From NCBI GenBank assembly GCA_019677205.1, contig JAAMXY010001097.1, forward strand, positions 1-11,673: a stretch of DNA of 11,673 nucleotides, read 5' to 3'. The notes beneath the pieces are model-generated. The model did not search any database. It saw nothing but the letters and a program-made list of their open reading frames with translations, and was not told the DNA's origin. Made by a program: the position numbers and the translations under genes. This DNA is from Pinguiococcus pyrenoidosus. Lineage: Eukaryota > Sar > Pinguiophyceae > Pinguiochrysidales > Pinguiochrysidaceae. Position 1 is the stretch's first letter, and every line of letters begins with the position of its first letter. Shown piece after piece: positions 1 to 7,895 of the stretch.

Positions 1-2
1 AA

Positions 3-232
3 GTCAAGCAGGAGTATGGATCGGCCATTGACGTGGGAGCCACGTTGCTGCTACAGCAGGTATGTTAGGGCGTGCTCCCTCTCTGGAGAGGCCAACCTGC
101 AAGCCGAGCACTTACGTGACTCTGCGACCGCGCGAGAAGGTTGCAATCTACGTCTCGGGACCCGGCACGAAGCGCTTCCTCAACGTCCATCCGGATTGTG
201 TCATCGCGGTATTCAGTCGAGCCGAAGCGTAG
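3..232 (+). CDS. HROB: 3' end of an HROB-like (OB-fold, DUF4539) gene, 5' partial
   Basis: Two exons are visible, 3-59 and 140-232, joined in phase 0 across an 80-nt intron that opens with GTATGT. An alternative acceptor 3 nt upstream (exon from 137) would add one Lys. The gene continues left of the window. The joined C-terminus is 49 residues. It contains GATLLLQQ, then VAIYVSGPGTKRFLNV and a final VIAVF-type strand, and ends in SRAEA. This pattern (small-residue turn, hydrophobic strand, S-P/G-rich turn, [RHK][YF]LN[IV], hydrophobic strand) matches my recollection of the conserved OB-fold of HROB/C17orf53 (MCM8IP), the factor that loads the MCM8-MCM9 helicase in homologous recombination. 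The family match rests on a short segment recalled from memory, so the call is moderate. It ends very soon after the OB-fold, whereas vertebrate HROB has a longer acidic tail. It is convergent with the proteasome gene. Confidence 0.5.
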
Positions 233-441
233 CCGGCTGCCGCCCTGGAGGCCTTGAGCACGGCGACGCGAATGACTGGTGGAGAAGGCGGCCAGCAGAC
301 TCGTAGGACAAGCTTGATAGATGGATAGATAGATGCAAGCCGGCTAAGCAAACGACCAAAAGACAAACATAGACATCGAATGGAATGGAATGGAATGGAA
401 TGGCAAGTGGCTGATTCTCGTTTGGGAATCGAAGGCTACGC
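233..441. other. Convergent 3' intergenic region with microsatellites
   Basis: This 209-nt spacer separates the facing stop codons of the HROB-like gene and PSMB5, so it must hold both 3' UTRs. It carries a GATA/GATG-type tract at 316-334 and five perfect GAATG units at 378-402. I saw no further open reading frame with support and no RNA gene. Confidence 0.6.
378..402. repeat. (GAATG)5 microsatellite
   Basis: Five uninterrupted copies of the pentamer GAATG lie in the 3' region of PSMB5. A short GATAGATG-type tract sits about 45 nt to the left. Both look like simple slippage repeats. Confidence 0.9.
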
Positions 442-1363
442 TTACGATGCTCTCTCAGCTGCGTACTGATAGTGCAGGTCGTTCACGTCTACGGCTCCCA
501 TGAACTCCCATCCGGTCTCCTTCATCCAGTAGAGGTTGTTGATGCCTCCGGAGTACGCGTCGCGGTGCGTCGCGTGGTAGATCGCGCGGCGGCCGAGATC
601 AAAGGCCTCCTCCGGCGTCATGTCGTACCTATAGTTCGCGTCCAGCACGCCATAGGCGAATACGCTGCCACTGCCGACGGAGAAGAGGTTGCCTTCCATG
701 CGCGTGCCGTCGGAGTCGACGTAGAAAAGCTGCGGCCCTTTGCGGTCCCAGCCGCAGATCATGCTGCCGATCGAGAGGCCGTAGCCCCGGTACTGGCGGA
801 TGATGTTCACCAGCAGCTTGGACGCGGCCGTCACGCTGATGCGCTCCTTGTTGCGCAGCTCGTGCATGCGGCAGTCCATCCCGAGCACGCCCAGCCAGTA
901 CTGGCAGTCCGCCGCACCGCCGGCCATCGTGCCCAGGAGATACGGGTTGATCTCGATGACCTTCTTCACCGAGCCAGAGGCGATGTAGCTGCCAGACGTG
1001 GACCTGTTCAACGACAAGACCAGACAAGACAAGATGTGAGCACGTCTCTCGCGTTTCCTTGCCTTCACTTCGTCGTTGGGGACAAATGAAGAGACCAAGG
1101 ACGCACCTGGAATCCACGCTCACGATGACGCCGTGCTTGAACTTGAACGCCAGCGTCGTGGTGCCCTTCTCGAACTTTACGGCCTGGTGCGCGTCCGTGC
1201 CGTAGCCCACGCCAAAGTTGTGGCGCACGTAGGACGCAGGATCCTCCACCCGCGGCACGAGGAAGTGCTGCTCGTCCGCCTCGTCTTCTTCCGTCGCCAG
1301 CCGCGTCGCCGCAGACGGAGCCTTGCCCAGATCCAAAACGTCGCTCCCAACGGTACTCATCAT
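442..1363 (-). CDS. PSMB5: 20S proteasome subunit beta type-5 (chymotrypsin-like)
   Basis: The gene has two exons on the minus strand, 1107-1363 and 442-1003, with a 103-nt GTGCGT...AACAG intron. The split codon rebuilds the Arg of VDSR. The product has 272 residues (human PSMB5 has 263). It encodes the beta5 catalytic subunit of the 20S core, which cleaves after hydrophobic residues. Residues 1-67 form the propeptide, and autocatalytic cleavage is expected at Gly67/Thr68 in EKGTTTLAF. In mature numbering the nucleophile Thr1, Asp17 (residue 84), Arg19, Thr21 (88), Lys33 (100) and the AGGAADC substrate-loop Gly47 are all present. The later blocks [32 protein letters not shown] and RDAYSGG are typical of beta5. 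The first codon is followed at once by a second ATG, so the start is 1363 or 1360. It is divergent from the dynein gene. Confidence 0.97.
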
Positions 1364-1772
1364 GGCTGATTCTCGACGCCTGCAGAGGTGGCGCCTCTCC
1401 AACTTCGGCGTTGTTCTAGGCCCAAAAAGCCGGGTTACAAAGATCGAGAGCTTCAGATCCGGCCGGAGCTGAAAGCTCCGAAGTTACATGGGAGCCGAGG
1501 AAGCTTCAGATCCGAAGGCAGTCAAAGTTCAAATCCGATCCGAGCCGAGTTCGAAAGAGACGCGGAGAATTTGGGTGTCTGTCTCGCCCTTTGCTTCCGG
1601 GAATGTGACGGATGGACTCCAGCGGCACTTCAGTTCCCGCCATTTTTGCCGCTCCAGTCCGGTTTAAATTCGCGCGACCGCCCTTGGCCATGCTGTGGCA
1701 CAGCATCCTAGAGAGCGCTTCCAACAAGGTACGCTCGCCAGTGCGCGTCCTTCTCGCGATGTTTGAGGCGCG
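1364..1772. promoter_or_regulatory. Bidirectional promoter region, PSMB5 / dynein light intermediate chain
   Basis: This 409-nt spacer lies between two start codons facing away from each other. It contains the heptamer TGGCGGG on the minus strand (1636-1642, within TTCCCGCCATTTTT on the plus strand). That context resembles both an E2F-type GGCGGGAA element and a YY1-like CGCCAT element. It also holds a 13-nt direct repeat (AGCTTCAGATCCG at 1449-1461 and 1502-1514) and a 7-bp hairpin at 1464-1480. No open frame here looks coding. Confidence 0.6.
1464..1480. repeat. Short perfect inverted repeat in the divergent promoter
   Basis: CGGAGCT, a 3-nt spacer GAA, then AGCTCCG form a 7-bp perfect stem. 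It lies between the two copies of the AGCTTCAGATCCG direct repeat, about 100 nt upstream of PSMB5. Its function is unknown; it could be a dyad protein-binding site. Confidence 0.5.
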
Positions 1773-3044
1773 ATGGCCCAGCTGTGGCGGAGGCTAACGA
1801 AGATGGCGTATCTTTGGTGTCTTCAGAGCTTGGCGGAGAGCGCCACGGTGGTCTTTGTCGGATCGGACGCTTGTCAGAAGAAGCAGATCCTCCAAGATTT
1901 CCGCCATGTGAGCGACGTGCACCTGAGCACATCGCTCACACATCCAGGCGCGTTTCTGACCGGTTCCGGCGGTCACGCGGCGCCGCTGGAGAACCTGGCG
2001 TTCCGCCTGCCGGAGCCCGACGCCGAGGACGTGTCTGACTGGAGTCCTCACGTGCTGAGCGCCTGGCTAGTGGACTCGGTAGACGCCATCCCACTGCTAG
2101 AGACGGTTCTGGCGCCCTCTCAGCTGGCCAACCTGCTGGTCATCTTTGGCGTGGACGCCCAGCGGCCGCGGACGAGCCTGGCGGAGCTGGACGCATGGGT
2201 GGCCGGCCTGCGGGAGAGCTTGGATCGCATCTTGGCGTCTGCGTCTGCGCCGCCGGAGCTGGCCGAGCAGCTGCGTGCGCGCATGCGAGCTTATCGGCGC
2301 TTCGCCGGCAAATCCACGGATGGCAAGCTGGGCCTGTTCAAGGAGCCGGAGGAGACGGCCGAGGGAGCGGAAGAGGACTTCGTGCTGCCCGCGCCGACCC
2401 TTCTCTTGGCGTGCAATACGCGACCCAGCTCCGACGCGAGCTTCAAAGAGCACCAGAAGCTGCGCTTCTTGCAGTTCCAGCTGCGCAGGACGGCGATCAA
2501 GCTCAGGGCCGCGTTCGGATTCCTCAAGCCGGTCGGAGCGGACGAGAAGGAGAATGCGGCGCGGGTGGCGACGCTGCAGGCGTACATCTCCAGCAGATTG
2601 TTCCCATCGATCATGCCATTCAAAATTGGCGTGGTTGACGAAGAGGAGGAAAGCTTCTTCCCCGAAAGCGTCGATACGGCAGATGTGCTCGACGCCCTGC
2701 AGACCGGGGAGCAGACGATTGCCGCGGGGACGCCCCTCGAGGACGTGTTTGAAGATGACAGCGCCAATCAGGCTGGCGAGCAGGGTGCGGCCGACCTTTC
2801 CAAGCCGGGACTGGAAAGCGATGAGGTATGGCTAGAGGAGTTGGAGAAGAGGCAGGAGGAGCAGATCGCAAGCTTTGAGCAGAACCTGCTGGCCGCGTCA
2901 CAGGGCCTGGGTCGATCTGGAAACGCCGGTGCAGATGGAGGGAGAGATGCCGGAAGCAATGGCGCGGCCGGTCAGCCGAAGGAGGAGGACAAGGCGGACC
3001 CATCAAACGTGGCCGCCTTCTTCTCAAACCTACTCAACAGCTAG
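1773..3044 (+). CDS. DYNC1LI: Cytoplasmic dynein light intermediate chain (dynein-1 type)
   Basis: The single exon encodes 423 residues, somewhat shorter than animal DYNC1LI (about 490-520). An in-frame TGA at 1764-1766 makes 1773 the first possible ATG; Met11 is an alternative. The protein anchors to the dynein heavy chain through a G-protein-like fold and recruits cargo adaptors through C-terminal helices. Visible signs are a beta1/P-loop-like segment VVFVGSDACQKKQIL (27-40), the family block NLLVIFGVDAQRPRTSLAEL (120-139), a following PPELAEQLR helix (160-168), LLLACNT (210-216), PFKIGVVDEEEESFFP (282-297) and GTPLEDVFED (319-328). A charged helix near 350-366 is followed by a Gly/Ala/Asp-rich linker. 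The end DPSNVAAFFSNLLNS (409-423) closely resembles the adaptor-binding helix of animal LIC (FFNSLLS-type). The canonical GK[ST] of the P-loop is replaced by QKK, so nucleotide binding is doubtful. It is convergent with the delta-tubulin gene, only 5 nt between stops. Confidence 0.87.
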   Translation: MAQLWRRLTKMAYLWCLQSLAESATVVFVGSDACQKKQILQDFRHVSDVHLSTSLTHPGAFLTGSGGHAAPLENLAFRLPEPDAEDVSDWSPHVLSAWLVDSVDAIPLLETVLAPSQLANLLVIFGVDAQRPRTSLAELDAWVAGLRESLDRILASASAPPELAEQLRARMRAYRRFAGKSTDGKLGLFKEPEETAEGAEEDFVLPAPTLLLACNTRPSSDASFKEHQKLRFLQFQLRRTAIKLRAAFGFLKPVGADEKENAARVATLQAYISSRLFPSIMPFKIGVVDEEEESFFPESVDTADVLDALQTGEQTIAAGTPLEDVFEDDSANQAGEQGAADLSKPGLESDEVWLEELEKRQEEQIASFEQNLLAASQGLGRSGNAGADGGRDAGSNGAAGQPKEEDKADPSNVAAFFSNLLNS

Positions 3045-3049
3045 ATTCG

Positions 3050-4372
3050 TCACGACGACTCCTTGTGAAGGATCTCTGCACACGCTGCAAAGTCAGCCAT
3101 CTCGACGCCATATCGCTCATAGTAGTGCAGGTACGCCCGCGAGCGGACGCTCTCGAGCATGAGCGAAGTCAGCTTCTTCAAACGCGGCGCGTGCATCTCC
3201 GCTGCGTTGAACACCGCACAGGCCGAGCTCGCGGAAGGCGCCGCATCCACCCTCGAGCGTCCTTTCAGCTCCCGCGGAGCAGCTGGTTGGAAGGCCAGCC
3301 TATCCGAGAGTTCCCACCAGGTGGACTCTCCGCATGCTGGGTGGCTGAAGGCGGTGCCCGCGACGCTCGTGCGAAACCTCGTGTCCAAGGACATGAGCAC
3401 GTCATCCCGGTCGGGAAGCGGACCTCGCACCTGGATCCGCACCGCAGGCCAAGTTCTACTGCTCTTCAGCAGTCTGCTGCCACCGTTGCTGCTGCTGCCG
3501 CCGCTGCTCGCGAGAGCGCTCGCCATACCGCTGCCCATCATCTTGGTGGCGACGAGGTAGGCCGAATCCGCACCGGCCTCCGCGCGAGGCGGCGGCAGCG
3601 GAAGCGACGACACGTAGTCCAGACACTTCCGCCCGGGACGCATGGTATCTGCGACAATCGACGTCAAGGACGGACTCGTGGCCACCGTCGCAGCGCGAGG
3701 TCGGAACGGCGATAACAAATCGAAGAGACTCAAAGCGTTCACGCGAGTCACCGTAGCTAGAGAGGCGCTCTTATCTGGCGAGAGCGAGCGATGCGCTTCC
3801 GCCAGAGCCACGTCCGTCCATCTGAGGAGAATCGCGTCGCTAAACTCCAGCGCGTAGGAAAGTCCCAGCGTCGCATTGTAGTGCGCCACGCGGCCATCCA
3901 GACCCACAAGCGACGGCGCCTGAGAATGCGCCACAAGTGTGGTTCGCGGAGAGGTGTCGCGCAGCCACTGAAACAGTGCGGCGCCCAGCCCCGCGCCGCA
4001 GCCACCTCCCAGCCCCTGGCAAAGCACGATACTCTCCAACGCGTCCATCTGCTCCAACTGACTCCGGATGCGCTCAGTTGACGCCGCGAAAACGCCGCCT
4101 TCTTCCGCGGACGCCAAAGCTCTCGCGCAGTTGGAGCCGAATCCGCCGCTGCCGCTCACCAGACGCTCCGCACCGAACGCTCTCTGACGAGAAGAGAAGG
4201 CTCGCGGGTCTGCGTCCACGAGAAGTGCGTTGGGCGCCTCCGGCGCGCCGCCGAGCGCCCAGCGCTCCGCGGCCGCACCTCCCTCGGCGTCCCATGCGCG
4301 GCGCTCGCAGCGCCAGAACTCGTCGCCCAGCGCACAACCGGTCTGTCCAACATGGACAAACAGTTTACTCAT
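3050..4372 (-). CDS. TUBD1: Delta-tubulin-like protein
   Basis: The single exon encodes 440 residues, a tubulin-family length (human TUBD1 has 453). Delta-tubulin is a centriole/basal-body protein needed for stable triplet microtubules. The N-terminus MSKLFVHVGQTGCALGDEFW matches the tubulin start (GQxGxxxG). VDADPRAF (52-59) fits the phosphate-loop region, GSGGFGSNCARA (74-85) fits the G..GxxNNWA segment, and LGGGCGAGLGAAL (121-133) is the glycine-rich signature with Cys in place of Thr. YNATLGLSYALEFSDAILL (165-183) is a standard tubulin block. The C-terminus SRAYLHYYERYGVEMADF (411-428) matches the delta-tubulin ending (YLHxYxxxGxxxxDF) better than epsilon, gamma or alpha/beta. A Ser/Gly-rich insert lies near 289-299. 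An in-frame TAG a few codons upstream supports the start. Zeta-tubulin or another divergent tubulin is the main alternative. Confidence 0.82.
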   Translation of the reverse strand: MSKLFVHVGQTGCALGDEFWRCERRAWDAEGGAAAERWALGGAPEAPNALLVDADPRAFSSRQRAFGAERLVSGSGGFGSNCARALASAEEGGVFAASTERIRSQLEQMDALESIVLCQGLGGGCGAGLGAALFQWLRDTSPRTTLVAHSQAPSLVGLDGRVAHYNATLGLSYALEFSDAILLRWTDVALAEAHRSLSPDKSASLATVTRVNALSLFDLLSPFRPRAATVATSPSLTSIVADTMRPGRKCLDYVSSLPLPPPRAEAGADSAYLVATKMMGSGMASALASSGGSSSNGGSRLLKSSRTWPAVRIQVRGPLPDRDDVLMSLDTRFRTSVAGTAFSHPACGESTWWELSDRLAFQPAAPRELKGRSRVDAAPSASSACAVFNAAEMHAPRLKKLTSLMLESVRSRAYLHYYERYGVEMADFAACAEILHKESS

Positions 4373-4618
4373 TTCATCGCTCTACACTGGCACCACCTGC
4401 GGCGTTTGTGTGCGGACGCCAAAGCAAAGATCCACGTTTGAATGGGAATTTGGCGGGAAGTCAGCGAAATAATAAAAGGATCCAGATGACTAGTCGATGA
4501 ATTTCTGATATAGTTTTTCGTTTTGCATGAATTCTTCCAAGGACAGACTGCTCAATTCAGTTACCGATGAATTGCAGCGCCAGAGTCCCGGAGGCGTCGC
4601 CAGCGCCTCTGGGTCATC
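4373..4618. promoter_or_regulatory. Bidirectional promoter region, delta-tubulin / unknown gene
   Basis: This 246-nt spacer separates two divergent starts. It contains TTTGGCGGGAA (4449-4459), close to the textbook E2F consensus TTTSGCGGGAA, about 80 nt upstream of the tubulin start. An A/T-rich stretch with GATATAG (about 4507-4513) lies toward the plus-strand gene. An open frame from ATG 4527 overlaps this region and is an alternative N-terminus for the neighbouring gene, so the right-hand boundary is uncertain. Confidence 0.5.
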
Positions 4619-5843
4619 ATGTCGAGTGCGAATGTCGATGATGCCACTGGCACATGCGAGACTTGCTTCAGGAGAGGGTTGCTACTCGAGGCCGATGCAG
4701 AGGTGGGCCGAGCCGAACTTGTGATGTCGAGGCTGCAATCATCCATAACGATCCCGGGATGATTGAAGTCAGGAGAGGCCATCGTCCTTCGAGACCTCTC
4801 TTGGCAGGAATCCCTAAAGAACGATCGCCATCGCCATAAGCTGCCTCTCGAGCTGTGCGAAGAGCGAAGGGCCGGAGATGGCGATGAGGATCAGCGGACC
4901 TTCCGGTATGGTAACGGAATGGCATCGCATCGCCATGGTAGACTGCAGTTGAAGTCCTTTGCGCATTCTCTTCGAAAAGCAGCACCTACGGTGTCTCGTC
5001 TAGAAACGAGGCAGGCCACCCGGGATCGCGAGAGAGCCAGACATCTCAGAGCTTCGACGCCAGGTGCCTCCAGCCAAGCGCGTCAAGATCGCTAATCAGC
5101 GACGAGCATCCTCACGCACACGAGTCGGATGTGCAAGAGAAAGAGGGATCCTCGGCGAAACACATCTCGGACATCTCGGACCCCTCAAAGAGGAGCTATG
5201 CAGAGCCTGGCAAAGGAGCAGAAGGCCAAAGCGCTCCTCCAGAGCAGCGGACGGTCGTTTTGGGTGTCCGAACAGACGCGCAGGATTCTCTCAACCTTGA
5301 AGACTGTCGAGAGAGGTTCTTGAACTTCTTGAATGGAGGACAAGCTGCCGAGCGATCGGAAGGACAGCTGCCACCCCTGAGACAGCTCAAGACTCTTTCG
5401 GATGCCATTTTCATACTTCACAGCGACAGGCTTTCCGAAGACGCCAAGGCGATCTTCGAAGAAACGCTGTTCTCCGAACAGTGCAGCATGCCGGACGCAA
5501 GTAAGCTTCGTATCTTGAACGCGGTGTACACGCGGGATCGATGGGCCGCCCAGCTGAAAATCACAATCAGCAATGAGATGAAAGCAGAAAGGCGAAGAGA
5601 GGCGGCGCTTAGCAAGAAGTCGTTGCATCCGGCAAGGCGAGAAAGGTAGGAAGCTGGGCCCTCGCCCTCTGTGACTCTTTTCCTGAAGAGGCTCTTCATC
5701 TTTGCAAGCACCTTTTCCCTTCTAGGCTGATCAAACGCTTTCAAGGTGAGCGCGAGCATGCCGCTCGACTGATCAAGATGCTCCAAGAGGACTCGGAATT
5801 GGTCATTGTGAAGAGCGCCATCGAAAGCGGCCTTGCAAGATAG
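4619..5843 (+). CDS. Unrecognised four-exon gene, helical C-terminal half
   Basis: The proposed exons are 4619-4702, 4769-4905, 4983-5645 and 5726-5843. All junctions keep frame, giving 333 residues. The last intron (80 nt, GTAGGA...TTCTAG) is clear: it removes an in-frame TAG and the reading continues to a natural stop. The first two introns (66 and 77 nt) are weaker, and the N-terminus could differ. I do not recognise the protein. Near its start is a CETC (CxxC) pair in CETCFRRG. Residues of roughly the first 150 are polar, Ser-rich and probably disordered. From about TVVLGVRTDAQDSLNLEDC onward the protein looks alpha-helical, with amphipathic stretches (LRQLKTLSDAIFILHSDRL, DAKAIFEETLF) and a basic region (MKAERRREAALSKK). 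It ends IVKSAIESGLAR. It is divergent from delta-tubulin and convergent with the transporter. Confidence 0.55.
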
Positions 5844-5958
5844 CAGATGCCCGAGGCTATGGTCCGAGGGCTACTGGTACAAAATCAAAGCGGAATGCTT
5901 ACGTGGTGAGCTTGAGCTCACCAGTGCAAGATCTCTTGCTCACGTGCTACGCCATATC
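5844..5958. other. Convergent 3' spacer with a perfect hairpin
   Basis: This 115-nt spacer lies between facing stop codons. It contains an 8-bp perfect inverted repeat at 5904-5923 (TGGTGAGC, loop TTGA, GCTCACCA). The repeat would form the same stem in either transcript. A role in 3' end formation or mRNA stability is possible but unproven. Confidence 0.5.
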
Positions 5959-7895
5959 TCACTCAGCGTGTTCTTTCACGCCCTTCACGGCGATGTGCGC
6001 CTTCCAGCCAAAGAGTACAATTGCCGTGCACACGATGTACAACCTTTCCGAGCAAAGCGCCCACGGTCAGCTGCCTGACAATCAAAGCATGGACCACAAA
6101 GCAACACAGCCACTTACCCCACCACAGCCGCAAGGGCGCCGGTGTCTCCTCCGAACTTGTGGATGACGCCACCAACAGCGGGACCGAGAATTCCACAGAA
6201 GGACTCGACACTTGACAAAACCCCAAAGAACCCTGTTTGGGAGCAAAATAAAGACAAGACAGATTCAGCTTCCCCATCTGCCAGCTGCACTGCCAAAAAC
6301 CTTCTCACCTCCGGCCTCGTGAGGAGGAGCGACCATCGTCGCCGCGCTTGAAATCGCCGAATTGAACACGCCCAGCGAGATCACGATGATTCCCATTGAC
6401 GCGTAGATGGCATAGATCGACAACGTCGTGGCAGATACAATCCTCCCCGCCCCCAAAATCACGCAGCATCCAATCAAGACCGGCGTCGGATCCTCCACTC
6501 GTGCGATCCTCCTCTTCGCACCGTCCGACTCAGATGACTCGGACGACTCAGATGACTCCTTTGCGCCGCTGCTTTTGGGCACGATCGACGACGTCATGCT
6601 CCCATACTTCAGCAGCGGCTTCGACAGGAAGCCCTGCGCCAGAGCGTACGATAAGCCAATGAAACCCATAAGCTTGGCGTGCTCCTGCGGCCCAAAATAC
6701 TCGAAGCGTCTCTTCAGCGACGGATTCCAGATCGCCATGAAGATGTAGAATGCGAAGCCCATCAAAACGCGCAGCGAAAAGATCACGTACGCCCCGGGCG
6801 TCCGCGCTGAGGGCAGCATAAACATGCTGAAGAAGCCCCCGCTCGCTCCGCTCTGCGCTGCGCCGGGAGTCGCCTTGGATGCCCGCGCAGGCGACGTGGG
6901 AAGCACGTAGATCACCAGTCCCGAGATGGCGATGAAAATCAAGGCCAGAGCCGCCGCTGACTCCTGGCTCGGAATGAAGGTCCCGAGCCCCATGCCCAGG
7001 AAGCCGAGACCGGCGGCCATGCCCAGCATACCCTGCTTGCCTCCTCTCTCCGCCGCTCCCTCCCCCGCCGCGAAATCCGCCAACAGCGCTTTGAGCACTT
7101 CGTACTGCTGATTCAGCAGCGCACTCGGCACCAACGCCACCCACATCATGAGAATGCTTGGTAAAGCGCGACAAAGCTTGTTTAGCGATATGGACGAGAG
7201 GGAGATCCACACATGACACTTCACAGGACGCTATCAAAGCGTCAGAGCGTCGAATACCTGTCCGTAATGCCGAAAACTGCGACTGAGAAGCCTCTCGCGA
7301 GCAAAGCGATCCACAGCGCCGCCTTCCGGCCCATCCGATCCGACAGTCTCCCCAACAAGGCCGCTCCCACTAGGCTGAGTCCCGACCGTGCAGACATCAT
7401 CGTGCCTATCCATTACGTGAGGAGTGAGAGGGTTAACATCCAGAGGAGATAAAAGCGGGAAAAGCCAGCTGAGAATCCCCCCGAAATGAGCAAATTCCGC
7501 CTTTCATTACGGTCTTTAGACTCACCGTAGCAAAGGGCGTCGCATTCCAGACGATCTCGCTGCGCTTGAGCAAAGGGCATGGTCACCGCAGAAGCCAGAA
7601 CGCCTAAAGTGACCTTTTGAACGCAAAGAGCCAGCGCCAAATGAGCGAATATCTTGAGTTCATGCCGCAAAACCCGCGGAAATTGCTCCCACTGTGTATT
7701 TGTAGAGAAACGTACGAGAGCAGCCGCGAGTTCGACTTTACGTCGCTCCACGAAAGGCTTTAGATGCCAACGCGAAGTGCTCGAAACGACTTTGTCTTTG
7801 TCAGAAGTGGCGAAATCCTTCTGGTCCTTTGCATTGGGGACATCCGCCTCGCTGCGCCCAGCCCCATGCGCTACGCGCTGCTTCGGCTTTTCCAT
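5959..7895 (-). CDS. SLC22A18: Major facilitator transporter, SLC22A18-like
   Basis: There are five minus-strand exons: 7526-7895, 7258-7405, 6309-7156, 6118-6232 and 5959-6043. The introns are 74-120 nt and all phases close, giving 521 residues. It is a 12-helix membrane transporter. Helix 1 is near 81-103 and helix 2 near 124-143, followed by MFS motif A GRLSDRMGRK (142-151). The segment LVPSALLNQQYEVLKALLADF (181-201) and the late FGVLSSVESFCGILGPAVGG (about 458-477) match the pattern of SLC22A18 (ORCTL2), whose substrate is poorly defined. Helix 12 (LYIVCTAIVLFGW) comes from the last exon and needs the acceptor just before 6043. Another acceptor at 6075 would give a tail without helix 12. 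A cytoplasmic N-tail of about 80 residues and a Ser/Glu repeat loop (374-384) are extra. The family is secure; the subfamily is an inference. Confidence 0.78.
6531..6557. repeat. 9-bp coding repeat in the transporter (Ser/Glu loop)
   Basis: Three consecutive 9-nt units (CAGATGACT, CGGACGACT, CAGATGACT) encode the repeated Glu-Ser-Ser of the loop before helix 9. The unit keeps the reading frame, so expansion or contraction would only change the length of an acidic, phosphorylatable loop. Confidence 0.75.

Noticed and set aside
378-402. GAATG repeats as satellite DNA similar to human satellite II/III
   Set aside because: Only five units between two genes; the similarity of a 5-nt unit is coincidental.
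472-1089. Long open frame on the plus strand (205 codons) opposite PSMB5
   Set aside because: It is an antisense shadow of a strongly conserved gene in GC-rich sequence, crosses the PSMB5 intron, and its translation is low-complexity His/Val/Arg-rich.
2146-2835. 229-codon plus-strand frame inside the dynein gene
   Set aside because: It is Arg/Ser-rich frame-shadow sequence; the overlapping frame carries the dynein LIC motifs.
3065-3715. 216-codon plus-strand frame opposite delta-tubulin
   Set aside because: Antisense shadow with Arg/His-rich composition; the minus frame has tubulin motifs end to end.
3050-4372. FtsZ or Misato instead of delta-tubulin
   Set aside because: Length, the YNATL block and the YLHxYxxxGxxxxDF ending fit eukaryotic tubulins, specifically delta.
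4668-4985. 105-codon minus-strand frame near the unknown gene
   Set aside because: It overlaps the proposed exons in antisense, has no recognisable motif, and would break the otherwise clean spacer.
6548-7237. 229-codon minus-strand frame overlapping the transporter
   Set aside because: It is the shifted frame of the transporter exon and lacks hydrophobic helices.
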